Source: Demequina sp.
Lineage (GTDB): Bacteria > Actinomycetota > Actinomycetes > Actinomycetales > Demequinaceae
Assembly (NCBI GenBank): GCA_024707205.1
Contig: JANQAD010000001.1
Coordinates: 372,001-436,000 of the forward strand
Direction of reading: 5' to 3'
Length of the DNA stretch: 64,000 bases
Shown: positions 7,270-16,126 of the stretch, in pieces
Numbering within the stretch: the stretch's first letter is position 1
Layout: every line of letters begins with the position of its first letter
Position numbers and translations under genes: made by a program
Notes under the pieces: generated by a model
The model's input: the letters and a program-made list of their open reading frames with translations, nothing else
Told to the model about the DNA's origin: nothing
Database searches by the model: none

Positions 7270-9815
7270 TGGCCAACATCAAGCGCGAGGAGGCGGCCGC
7301 GCGCGCGGCGCTCATCGCGAGCGCAGAGTACGACGTCACGTTCGACTTCACGGGCGGCGGCGACACGTTCCGCTCGCGCAGCGTGGTGCGCTTCGCCGGC
7401 GTGCCCGGCGAGGCGACGTTCGTCGACGTCGTCGCCGCGGGCGTGACGAGCGCGACGCTCAACGGCGTCGCGCTGTTCGACCCGACGGGCGGCCGCCTCG
7501 CGCTTCCCGGCCTCGCGGCGGACAACGAGCTCGTGGTCGAGGCGGAGTTCGCGTACTCGAACGCGGGCGTCGGCATCCACCGCTTCGTGGACCCGGAGAA
7601 CGGCGAGACCTTCCTCTACAGCCAGTTCGCGACCATGTACGCGAGCCACGCCTTCGCGTGCTTCGACCAGCCCGATATCAAGGGCACCTTCGCGTTCACC
7701 GTCACCGCCCCAGGCAACTGGGTGGTCGCCTCGAACTCGCGGGCGCCGCTTCCCAGTGGGGGGCCCGACGGCCCGCTCACCTGGGCATTCGACCGCACCG
7801 TCCCCCTCCCCACCTATGCGACTGCCGTGTGCGCGGGGCCGTACGCGTTCGTCGAGGGAACCATCCAATCCGTGAAGGGCGAGATCCCGGCGCGCGTCTA
7901 CGGGCGGCCGCAGCTCCTGGAGCACTTCGCGGCCGAGCGGATCTTCGCGGACAGCCAGGCCGGGTTCGAACTCTACGAGCGCATCTTCGACACCGAGTTC
8001 CCCTACGACTCCTACGACCACGTCTACGCGCCGCAGTACAACTTCGGCGCCATGGAGAACGCGGGCTGCGTGACCGTCTCCGAGGACCGGCTGCTGTTCC
8101 GCGGCCGCGCGAGCGACGCGCAACTCGAGTTCCGCACGGTCGTCGTCATGCACGAGCTGGCCCACATGTGGTTCGGCGACCTCGTCACCATGAGGTGGTG
8201 GGACGACCTGTGGCTCAACGAATCGTTCGCGGAGTACGTCGGCACGTACGCAGCGGCGGTAGCCACCGAGTGGGCAGACGCATGGGTCACCTTCGCGGCC
8301 GAGCGCAAATCCATCGCCTACGCCACGGATCAGCTGCCCACGACGCACCCGGTGCTCTCGGACCTGCCGGACGTGGACTCGGTGGCCGGCGCGTTCGACA
8401 TGATCACCTACGCCAAGGGGGCGTCGGCGCTCAAGCAGCTCGCCGCGACCCTCGGCGAGGACACCTTCTTCGCAGGCGTCGCCGCGTACCTGAAGAAGCA
8501 CGCCTTCTCCAACGCGACCCTCGGCGACCTGTTCTCCGAACTGGAGGCAGCGTCGGGCCGATCGCTGAACGGGTGGCGCACGGCCTGGCTCGAGACGCCG
8601 GGCGTGACGACGCTCGCCGCGGAGGTCACCGCCGACGCGAGCGACCGCATCACGGCCGTTGCGGTGACGGAGGCCGCGCCGGAGCGCTGGCCGCTGCCGC
8701 GCCCGCACACGCTCGTGGTGGCGGGCCTTGAGCTGTCCGACGGCGTTCTCACCTCCGCGTTCGAGGTCCCCGTGGAGACAGACGGGCCGAGCACCGAGGT
8801 GGAGCGGCTCGTTTCGCAGCCGCGACCGGCGCTGCTGCTGCCGAACGGGGGCGATCTGACGTACGCGAAACTGCACCTGGACCCGGTGTCGCTCGCTGCC
8901 GCTCGCGACCACGCCGCCCACATCGCCGACCCCATGAGCCAGGCGCTCGTGCTCGACGCGCTGTGGCACATGTGCCGGGACGGCGTGCTGTCCGCGAGGG
9001 ACTACGTGGAGCCGACACTTGCGGCTCTACCAGGCATCACGGTGTCCGCGGTGCGCGAGTCGCACCTGCGAACGATCGTCACCGCCGTGGCGCGATACGC
9101 GGCGCCGGACACCGCTCAGCAGCTGGGCGCCGACGCCGCCGAGGCCGCGTGGGCCGCCCTCGAGGGCGCGGAACCCGGATCTGACGCGCAGCTGCTGTTC
9201 CTCAAGGGCTATGCCTGGCTCGCGCGAACGCCGGGCCAGGCGGATCGGATCGAGGCGCTGCTCGGCGACGTGCTTCACCTTGACGGGCTGCCGATCGACA
9301 CCGAGCTGGCGTGGGACCTGCTTACGGCGCTTGCCCAGTGCGGGCGCGCGGACGACGCGACCGTCTCCGAGCACCTCACCAAGGACGCGACCGCGGCCGG
9401 CGAGCGCAGGGCTGCAGGCGTTCGGGCGGCAATAGGAACGCTCGAGGCCAAGCAACGAGCCTGGGACCTGTTGGCACACCCCGATGGCGCTCCCCTGGCC
9501 AATGCCTTCGCGTATGAGGTGGCGCTCGGGTTCGCGAAGGCGACAGATGCGGCGTTCATGGCTCCGCTCGGTGAGGCGTTCTTCGCCGAGGTGCGCGGGC
9601 TGTTCGACTCGGTGGACGTCTACGTCGGCCTGCGCGTTGTGCAGTATGCGTACCCGTCGTTCCTGGTAGGTCGTGGAGTCGACATCGTCGGGCTCGGCGA
9701 GCGGTGGGTCGCGGAGAATGCCGACGCGCATCCGGTGCTCATGAAGCTCATGGTCGAGGGCCTGGATCATGCGCGCAGGGCTGCAGCGGCGCAGGAATCT
9801 TCCGCTTCCGTGTGA
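7269..9815 (+). CDS. Aminopeptidase N, M1 family metallopeptidase (second paralogue)
   Basis: 848 residues, clearly a paralogue of the preceding gene across its full length (shared HRFVDPENGETFLYSQF-like and WWDDLWLNESFAEY segments). It retains GAMENAG and the full HEXXH-X18-E zinc site (HELAHMWFGDLVTMRWW then NESFAE, near residue 295), so it should be catalytically active. It starts with GTG 7269, overlapping the TAG stop of pepN by one base, without room for a separate promoter. The paralogues differ most in the C-terminal helical domain, which shapes substrate access, so different peptide preferences are plausible. It arose from a tandem duplication or a very old pair. Confidence 0.93.
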   Translation: MANIKREEAAARAALIASAEYDVTFDFTGGGDTFRSRSVVRFAGVPGEATFVDVVAAGVTSATLNGVALFDPTGGRLALPGLAADNELVVEAEFAYSNAGVGIHRFVDPENGETFLYSQFATMYASHAFACFDQPDIKGTFAFTVTAPGNWVVASNSRAPLPSGGPDGPLTWAFDRTVPLPTYATAVCAGPYAFVEGTIQSVKGEIPARVYGRPQLLEHFAAERIFADSQAGFELYERIFDTEFPYDSYDHVYAPQYNFGAMENAGCVTVSEDRLLFRGRASDAQLEFRTVVVMHELAHMWFGDLVTMRWWDDLWLNESFAEYVGTYAAAVATEWADAWVTFAAERKSIAYATDQLPTTHPVLSDLPDVDSVAGAFDMITYAKGASALKQLAATLGEDTFFAGVAAYLKKHAFSNATLGDLFSELEAASGRSLNGWRTAWLETPGVTTLAAEVTADASDRITAVAVTEAAPERWPLPRPHTLVVAGLELSDGVLTSAFEVPVETDGPSTEVERLVSQPRPALLLPNGGDLTYAKLHLDPVSLAAARDHAAHIADPMSQALVLDALWHMCRDGVLSARDYVEPTLAALPGITVSAVRESHLRTIVTAVARYAAPDTAQQLGADAAEAAWAALEGAEPGSDAQLLFLKGYAWLARTPGQADRIEALLGDVLHLDGLPIDTELAWDLLTALAQCGRADDATVSEHLTKDATAAGERRAAGVRAAIGTLEAKQRAWDLLAHPDGAPLANAFAYEVALGFAKATDAAFMAPLGEAFFAEVRGLFDSVDVYVGLRVVQYAYPSFLVGRGVDIVGLGERWVAENADAHPVLMKLMVEGLDHARRAAAAQESSASV

Positions 9816-9866
9816 ACCTCGCCACTCTCCCTTCGATCTGGGGGTGAGTCCCGTAGAGTTCCTGGC

Positions 9867-11185
9867 GTGAAGACTGAGGGACTTCGCGGCGCCTCCGTGC
9901 GCCGCGTTCTTGCTGTTATGGGCCTTGTTGGCGCGCTCGCCTGGGTGGCGCCGGCCGCGCTCGCGGACTCGAACGACAACGGCGGCTTCGAGGGCTTCGC
10001 CCTTGGCGACCCCGTTGGCCAGTTCGGGTGGACCGCGAATGACGTCGGCGCGTACCACGCGGCCAACTTCGACGTCGCCATCGTCGATCCGTCCGCGGTG
10101 TGGGGCAGCGCCCTGGGGTCGCGGGCGCTGCGCGTGTCCAATGCCGTGTCGTCCGGCGGGTTCGGCAACCAGCTGCAATCGGCCTCGCTGACGAACGACG
10201 CGGGAGAGACCGACGCCGTGAACAGCGCACTCTCCGGCGGCACGCGCCAGACGCGCTTCAGCGGCACCATCTCCTTCGCATCGGCCACCCAGACCTACCA
10301 GCCGGGGCTCGTGTTCGGGTTCTTCCCCGACCGCGGCGACGGCGCCCGCATGGCGAACTTCCGCATCTCGGATCAGCCGGACGGACTGCAGTTGGACGTC
10401 AGCCTCGTTGACCTCGACGCCGACAACTTCGTCTATCACACCATCGCGTCCGGGCTGTCGCGGACTGAGGTGCACACCCTGGAGTTCACCCTGGACTTCG
10501 TCGACGGCTCCAACAACGACGTGCTGTGGCTCGGCGTGGACGACTCCACCTGCACCACGTTCTCGGCCTCGGGCTCGTGGGAGGAGTACCACCGCCAGTG
10601 GGCCGGAAACGACCCGCCCATCACGTTCCCCGTGGACTCCATCATGTTCCGCGTGTACAACCCTCCCGCTCCCGCGAACGCGGGCGGGGGCATCCTGTTC
10701 GACACCTTCAACTTCAGCAGCTCCACGGTTCCCGCCATGCGCGGCGAGGGCGCTCCGGCAGCCCCGCAAGCTCCCGTCGCCACCGTGGATGGTCAGGCGG
10801 TCCACGTGACCACGTCGGCGCCGGCCACGAATGTGTGCCAGCCAGTGACCTCCTACACGGCCACGCTCACGCCTCAGGGTGGCGGTACCCCGATCACCCT
10901 CACCGGTCCCACTCCCGACTTCGACTTCGACGGCGTCCCCCTGGCACCTACACGGTTATCGTGACCGCCACGAACAGCGCCGGCGCCTCCGACCCATCCC
11001 AAGGGTCAACGGCGACGGTTACCGCGCTCGCGAGCCCCTCGCCGTCGCCGGACCCGAGCGATAGCGATGGCGACGGCAATCCTGATGACGAACTGGCCAA
11101 CACCGGCCCGACGCTGGCTCCCCTTGCGGCGATAGCGCTCGGCTTGGTGGCGCTCGGGTTCGTGGTGCGGCGGCGCGGGGCCTGA
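9867..11185 (+). CDS. LPXTG-type (LANTG) cell-wall-anchored surface protein, frame broken at 10937-10941
   Basis: The N-terminus has a signal peptide (VRRVLAVMGLVGALAWVAPAALA). A domain of about 270 residues follows, rich in Asp, Gly, Ser and aromatics and reminiscent of beta-sandwich lectin or laminin-G-like folds, then a fibronectin-III-like repeat (APQAPVATVDGQAVHVTTSA to GTYTVIVTATNSAGASDPS). It closes with a Pro/Ser/Asp linker, a LANTG sorting motif, a hydrophobic helix and RRRGA. The frame shifts at a run of five Cs; a sixth C gives GVPPGTYTVIV and joins the two parts into 439 residues. Without it the protein would end before the sorting signal. It should be covalently attached to peptidoglycan by a sortase. 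Ligand unknown. Confidence 0.72.
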
Positions 11186-11188
11186 GGT

Positions 11189-13317
11189 CTACGCCCGCGC
11201 GTCGCGCAGCACGTCCACAAGCTTGCGCATGCGCGGGTGATCGAAGAGGTCGTCGAGCAGCACTGGCGCGCCTTCGCTGTCGCACAGCGGAATGCGCCAG
11301 TTGGGGTATTCCTGGTCGGTGCCCGGCTGGTTCTGCGTGCGCCGCTCGCCAACGCCGTCGGTGATGGCCACACCAACGAGCGGTGCCGGGGTGTTCATGG
11401 CGAGCACGTTCAACCCGCCGATGATCTCCTCGTCCGTGGGGTGCGGCGCCACCCAGCCGCGCTCCTCGAGCAGGTCCACCATGTCGCCACGCTCCGCCCG
11501 GGCCTCGGCGAGGAGGATGTCGGGATCCACCGTGAGCAAACCGAGTTCCTCGCGCAGGATCACGTGCTCGCCTGCAAGATAAGCGGCCGTGGGCGGTAGG
11601 TCATGCGTGCCAACGCACGCGAGCGTGTCGGCCCTGTAGTGCTCAGGCCGCTTGGCCCGGCCGTCGGCCTCCTTCTCAAACCAGACCACCGCGGTGCCGA
11701 GGATGCCGCGGGAGGCAAGGTAGTCGCTCACCCATGGCTCCACGGTGCCCAAGTCCTCGCCGATCACCACGGCCCCGGCCCGCTGGGCCTCGAGGATCGC
11801 GATGCCGATGAGGGCCTCGTGGTCGAACTGCACGTAGGCGCCGTCCGAGGCGCCCGCGCCGACGGGAATCCACCACTGCCGGAACATGCCGATGACGTGG
11901 TCGATGCGCAGCGCGCCGCAGTGGCGAACCGCCGCGCGCACCAGGTCGCGGAACGGGATGTAGGCCGCGGCCTCGAGCGCGCGGGGCTGCCACGGAGGCT
12001 GGTTCCAGTTCTGGCCCTGCTGGTTGTACATGTCCGGCGGCGCCCCAACCGACATGCCGCGCGCGAGGACGCGCTGGAGCGCCCACGCGTCTGCACCTTC
12101 AGGGTGCACGCCAACGGCCAGGTCCGTCATCACACCGATGCTCATCTGCGCCGCGCGGGCGCTCGCCTGCGCGCGCTCGAGCTGCTCGTCGCACACCCAC
12201 TGCAGCCACGCGTGGAACAGCACGCGGTCCGCGTGCTCCTCGCGCCACGCGGCCACCGCGGGCGCCAGCGGGCTGTCGAGCTCTTGCGGCCACTCCTGGC
12301 CGGCGAACTCCTCCGCGATGGCACACCACGTGGCGAAGTCCTCGAGGGACTTGCCCTCTCGCAGGCAGAACGCCTCGAACTGCGCCTGCCTGCCAGGTGT
12401 GCGTTCCACCTGGTAGATCTGGCTGAGGGCCTCCTCCTTCGCGCGCCACACGGCATCGCGGTCGATGAGGTCCGACGTGGTGTTTGCGCGCCGCGGCTTC
12501 TCTGCGGCCCACTCGATCACCGCGCGCTGCTGGGACGGGACGTAGGCGACTTCGGCGATGTCCTCCACGCGGATGTAGAGCGGCGAGAGGAAGCGGCGGG
12601 ATGTGGGCCGATACGGCGAAGCCTCGATCGGCGAGACGGGCTCCGTGGCATGCAACGGGTTGATCAGGACGAAGTCGGCGCCCGCGCGAATCTTGGCCAG
12701 CGCACACAGCTCTCCAAGGTCGGAGAAGTCGCCGAAACCCCACGATCGCGCCGACCGCAGCGAATACAGCTGGGTGGTGAAGCCCCACGGCCGGTTCGAT
12801 CGCACCTCGGACGGCAGGTCGAGCCGCTCGGGTGTCACGACAATCCAGCCGCGACCGCGTCGGCCACTTGAGATCGCCTCGAGACGATGCCAGCCCAGGG
12901 GCAGATCCCCGGGAACGAGGAAGGTGGCGCGGCCGATCAGGCGGCCGTCCGCGTGCCTCGGCGGGACGTATCGATCGAGCTGCTCCAGGCCGCGGGTCTC
13001 CCCCGCCTCGAGCCGCAGGGAGGCCTCAACCGAGTCGCCGTCGGTGACGTGCACGGGGACTCTCGCGAACGTCCCTGCCGCAACACCGTAATAGGAGGAA
13101 CGATGCGCTGCCACAGGTGGTCGTCGAGTTCGGCGAGCGACCTCCAGCATGCCGTGTCGGACGACGCGTCCAGGTCGAGCGCCGCGAGCGCCGAGCGCAT
13201 CGCGAGAGTCGAGCACGAGTGCATGTCACCGTCGTGGCCAAGGTACTGTGTCGAAATGCCGCACGCGGCCGCCAAGGCGAGCAGAGCGTCGGACGCTTGC
13301 TCGGCTTGCGTTTCCAT
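11189..13317 (-). CDS. malQ: 4-alpha-glucanotransferase (amylomaltase), frame broken near 13073
   Basis: GH77 enzyme that transfers maltodextrin chains between glucans. Motifs: QLYSLRSARSWGFGDFSDLG, INPLHA, the catalytic-nucleophile region LRIDHVIGMFRQWWIP, acid/base region VVIGEDLGTV, and CVGTHDLPPTAAYL. The first about 80 residues (METQAEQASDALLALAAACG to VPPITVLRQG) lie in another frame. Adding one G at 13073-13075 gives RQGTFARVPVHVTDGD, matching the MalQ N-terminal domain, and a total of 709 residues, the usual length of the actinobacterial long form. The stop lies 3 bases from that of the convergent surface protein, with no terminator between them. Confidence 0.88.
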
Positions 13318-13377
13318 AAGCCAATCCTGCCAGAGCGCGAGGGGCGCCACGCGCGTGGCGGTCGGTAGGCTGGGCGG

Positions 13378-14415
13378 GTGACTCTCCTCCGCCTTGCGAG
13401 CCAGGATGACCCCACCTTCTGGGAGGCGGCCGCCGGCGTGGGCATCGCGCTCGTCGCGATCATCATCGCGTGGGTCATCCTGCGATTCATCATCATCTGG
13501 GTCACGCGCGGCATTGAGCGCGGCACCGACCTCACCGAGCGGCAGAAGCGGAAACTCGCAAGTTACGGCAAGGAGCCGGTCGCCGCCAAAGAGGAGCAGG
13601 ACTATCGGCTCGAGCGCGAGCGCCGCCACAAACGAGCAACGACGATTCGCTCGGTGCTGACCTCGTTCCTCACGGTCCTCGCGATCACCACGTTCATCTT
13701 TGTGCTCCTCGGCGCGTTTGGCGTTCCCGTGGCCGCGCTGCTCGCCAGCGCCGGTGTGCTTTCCGTCGCCGTCGGCTTCGGCGCCCAGTCGCTCGTGAAG
13801 GACCTGATCAGCGGCGCCTTCATGCTCATGGAGGACCAGTACGGGGTCGGCGACATCATCGACGTCGGCGAGGCCACCGGCACCGTTGAGGAGGTGGGCC
13901 TGCGCTGCGTCCGTCTGCGCGCGCTCGACGGCACGGTTTGGTATGTGCCGAATGGCCAGATCGTGCGGGTGGGCAACATGACGCGGACGTGGTCCCGGGT
14001 GCTCGTGGAGCAGCGCTTCGCGTACGACACGGACCTCGATGCGGCACGCGGGGCGCTGCTGGACGCCGTCGCGGAGGCGCGAAAGGACCCGAACATCGAC
14101 GCCGCGATCCTCGGGGAGCCCGAGGTGCCCGGCATCGAGGCCATCGCGTACAACTCGGTGACGGTCAGGGTGCTCATCCAGGTGAACCCCGCGACCCAGT
14201 GGACCGTGCAGCGCGAAATCCGGAGGCACCTGCGCCGGATTCTCGCGGAGCGCGGCATCGAGGTTGGCGCACCGGAATCCGTCCCCGTGATCGGAGTGCA
14301 CGTTCCCGGCGCGCAGGTCGACAAGAAGAAGCCCGGCCCGCGCAAGAAGACGGACAAGGCGACCGTTCCGCAGACGCCGGCCGACGCGCTCCCCTCCAGA
14401 GGACGGCGAAGGTGA
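13378..14415 (+). CDS. Mechanosensitive ion channel, MscS family
   Basis: 345 residues from GTG 13378. A first transmembrane helix at residues 16-40 is followed by a charged linker (ERGTDLTERQKRKLAS) and two further helices (about residues 98-120 and 122-140). The pore-lining helix shows the Ala/Gly pattern ASAGVLSVAVGFGAQSLVKD. The beta domain follows (DQYGVGDIIDVGEATGTVEEV, YVPNGQIVRVGNMT), then a C-terminal alpha/beta domain and a basic Lys/Arg/Pro-rich tail. This is a small-conductance valve that opens under membrane tension to release solutes on osmotic downshock. It is divergent from malQ and 6 bases upstream of the globin gene. Confidence 0.92.
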   Translation: MTLLRLASQDDPTFWEAAAGVGIALVAIIIAWVILRFIIIWVTRGIERGTDLTERQKRKLASYGKEPVAAKEEQDYRLERERRHKRATTIRSVLTSFLTVLAITTFIFVLLGAFGVPVAALLASAGVLSVAVGFGAQSLVKDLISGAFMLMEDQYGVGDIIDVGEATGTVEEVGLRCVRLRALDGTVWYVPNGQIVRVGNMTRTWSRVLVEQRFAYDTDLDAARGALLDAVAEARKDPNIDAAILGEPEVPGIEAIAYNSVTVRVLIQVNPATQWTVQREIRRHLRRILAERGIEVGAPESVPVIGVHVPGAQVDKKKPGPRKKTDKATVPQTPADALPSRGRRR

Positions 14416-14421
14416 TGACGC

Positions 14422-14856
14422 GTGACCCAGCCAGGAATGAGCGTCGGGCAGGGACCGACGCACGGCGTCAGTGAGAGCTTCTTTGACGCGGTAGGCGGCC
14501 ATGCGACCTTCGACGCGATAGTGCGCACCTTCTACCAGGGCGTTCAGTCGGATTCGGTGCTACGCCCCATGTACCCGGAGGAGGACCTGGAGGGCGCGAT
14601 CCACCGCCTCACGATGTTCCTCGAGCAGTACTGGGGCGGGCCAACCACGTACTCCGACGAGCGCGGTCACCCGCGACTGCGCATGCGCCACCAAGGGTTC
14701 CGAGTCAACCCGGACGCGCGCGACCGGTGGATCGAGCACATGCGGCACGCGGTCGCGCAGCAGAATTTGGCGCCGCTGCACGCGGTCACCCTCATGGACT
14801 ACCTGGAGAGGGCCGCATACTCGATGGTGAACACGTTCGACGATTCGGAGAACTGA
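14422..14856 (+). CDS. glbO: Truncated haemoglobin, group II (trHbO-like)
   Basis: 144 residues. The 2/2 globin fold is indicated by [20 protein letters not shown], the [20 protein letters not shown] segment and [20 protein letters not shown] followed by the proximal-haem His region [18 protein letters not shown] and the final helix complete the fold. Group II proteins bind O2 or NO and are linked to respiration and nitrosative stress in actinobacteria. GTG 14422 is used; later in-frame ATG starts are possible. It follows mscS by 6 bases, and its TGA overlaps the ATG of the thioesterase by one base, so the three probably form one operon. Confidence 0.93.
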   Translation: MTQPGMSVGQGPTHGVSESFFDAVGGHATFDAIVRTFYQGVQSDSVLRPMYPEEDLEGAIHRLTMFLEQYWGGPTTYSDERGHPRLRMRHQGFRVNPDARDRWIEHMRHAVAQQNLAPLHAVTLMDYLERAAYSMVNTFDDSEN

Positions 14857-15728
14857 TGGAGCACCTTGAGGACACGTGGGCGGCTGAGGCCGTGGCGAGC
14901 GGCATGGCCGCGCTCTCCTTGAGACAGCATGGCCCCACGACCTTCGAGGGGGACTCGCTTCCCATGCCCGGCGGGCGGGTCTTCGGCGGCCAGGTGCTGG
15001 GGCAGGCGCTCATCGCGGCCGGCCGCACCGTCCCCGAGGGTCGCCACGCTCACTCGCTGCATGGCTACTTCCTGCGCGCCGGCGACGCCACCCGCCCCAT
15101 CCGCTTTGAGGTGGAGGTGCTGCGCGACGGCGGCTCGTTCTCCGCGCGGCGCACCCACGCCTTCCAGGACGACAAGCCGATGCTGTCGATGATCGCCTCC
15201 TTCCAGGAGGCTCAGGACGGCCCCGAACACCAGGTCGCCATGCCCGAGGTGCCGCCGCCTGACGCCGTGGCGAGCGGAGTCGATGTGCTCGCCCCGTATG
15301 CAGGTCACCCCAACGCGGACTTCTGGATCCAGCAGGCGCCCTTCGACGTGCGCCACGTGGAGGGCTCGCTGTTCCTTGGCCCGGACTCCACTCAGCGCGC
15401 GTACCAAAGCGCGTGGATGCGCATCCGCACACCCATCGAGGCCGACGAGCTCACGCAGCGCGCGCTCCTCGCGTTCGGCTGCGACCAGGTGATGCTCGAA
15501 CCGCTGCTGCGCCGCCACGGCGCGTCGTGGGCAACACGGGACATGGCCTTCGCGAGCCTCGACCACGCGATGTGGTGGCACCGGCCCGCGCGCGCCGACG
15601 AGTGGCTGCTCTTCGTGCAGGACGCACCCACCGCGCAAGGCGGTCGCGGCCTCACGGGCACGTGGATCTTCGCCGAGGACGGGACGCTCGTCGCGTCCGC
15701 GTCTCAGGAGGGCATGTTCCGGCTGTAG
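14856..15728 (+). CDS. tesB: Acyl-CoA thioesterase II (TesB-like, double hotdog)
   Basis: 290 residues. Two hotdog domains are recognisable: the first contains GGRVFGGQVLGQALIAAGRTV and HSLHGYFLRAGDATRPIRFEV, the second FGCDQVMLEPLLRRHG and FASLDHAMWWHRPARADEWL ending in GTLVASASQEGMFRL. The conserved SLDHAMWWHRP and SASQEG segments mark acyl-CoA thioesterase II, which hydrolyses medium- and long-chain acyl-CoA to free acid and CoA in the cytosol. The start ATG overlaps the globin stop (TGATG), indicating coupling. A long hairpin follows 26 bases after the stop. Confidence 0.92.
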   Translation: MEHLEDTWAAEAVASGMAALSLRQHGPTTFEGDSLPMPGGRVFGGQVLGQALIAAGRTVPEGRHAHSLHGYFLRAGDATRPIRFEVEVLRDGGSFSARRTHAFQDDKPMLSMIASFQEAQDGPEHQVAMPEVPPPDAVASGVDVLAPYAGHPNADFWIQQAPFDVRHVEGSLFLGPDSTQRAYQSAWMRIRTPIEADELTQRALLAFGCDQVMLEPLLRRHGASWATRDMAFASLDHAMWWHRPARADEWLLFVQDAPTAQGGRGLTGTWIFAEDGTLVASASQEGMFRL

Positions 15729-15754
15729 GCGGTCACTCTGCCTGTGACGCCTCG

Positions 15755-15814
15755 CTGGAATGGGCGCTGAGGGTCACCAAATCCCGTTTTCGACGCACTC
15801 AGCGCCCATTCCAG
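15755..15814. terminator. 17-bp perfect stem hairpin between convergent genes
   Basis: Arms CTGGAATGGGCGCTGAG (15755-15771) and its exact complement (15798-15814) with a 26-base loop. It sits between the stops of tesB (+) and the small membrane protein (-), so it can act for both directions. The loop is much longer than in a classical intrinsic terminator and no U-run follows. Confidence 0.6.
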
Positions 15815-15842
15815 GGCGCGGCAACGCGCGCGGCCGCGAGGC

Positions 15843-16124
15843 TCACTCGTCGTCGTCCCAGCGGCCCTTCTTGTCGAGTTTCGAGAGGTCTATCCACTTC
15901 GTGGGACCCTTCGCCTCGCGCTCCGCACGCTGCACGGTCACGGACTTGCGCCACATCACCAGCAGGACCACGACGGCGGCAATAATCAGCCCGGTGAAGA
16001 CCATCACGGTGGGGAACAGCCAGTCCGGAGCTTCGGGCCAGATCGTGACGTCCGGATTGAACGGATCGGGCTCCGTGGTCGGCGTTGGCGGTGGCGACAG
16101 CACTGTCGGTCCCCCGAGTGTCAT
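15843..16124 (-). CDS. Small single-pass membrane protein, unknown function
   Basis: 93 residues from ATG 16124, preceded by GAGGAG. The N-terminal 40 residues are Pro/Thr/Asp-rich (SPPPTPTTEPDPFNPDV) and probably extracytoplasmic. One hydrophobic helix (residues about 47-68, VMVFTGLIIAAVVVLLVMW) follows, then a basic/acidic tail ending LDKKGRWDDDE. I do not recognise a family. The start lies 2 bases from the ettA stop, so the two are probably co-transcribed and possibly coupled; no shared function is known. Confidence 0.7.
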   Translation of the reverse strand: MTLGGPTVLSPPPTPTTEPDPFNPDVTIWPEAPDWLFPTVMVFTGLIIAAVVVLLVMWRKSVTVQRAEREAKGPTKWIDLSKLDKKGRWDDDE

Positions 16125-16126
16125 GG

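Noticed and set aside
7266-8969. 567-codon open frame antisense to the second aminopeptidase
   Set aside because: Arg/Gly/Val-rich shadow of a G/C-rich gene; no domain, and the sense strand carries a clear M1 peptidase.
9027-10805. 592-codon minus-strand frame spanning the aminopeptidase/LANTG junction
   Set aside because: Shadow of two plus-strand genes with signal peptide and catalytic motifs; no own features.
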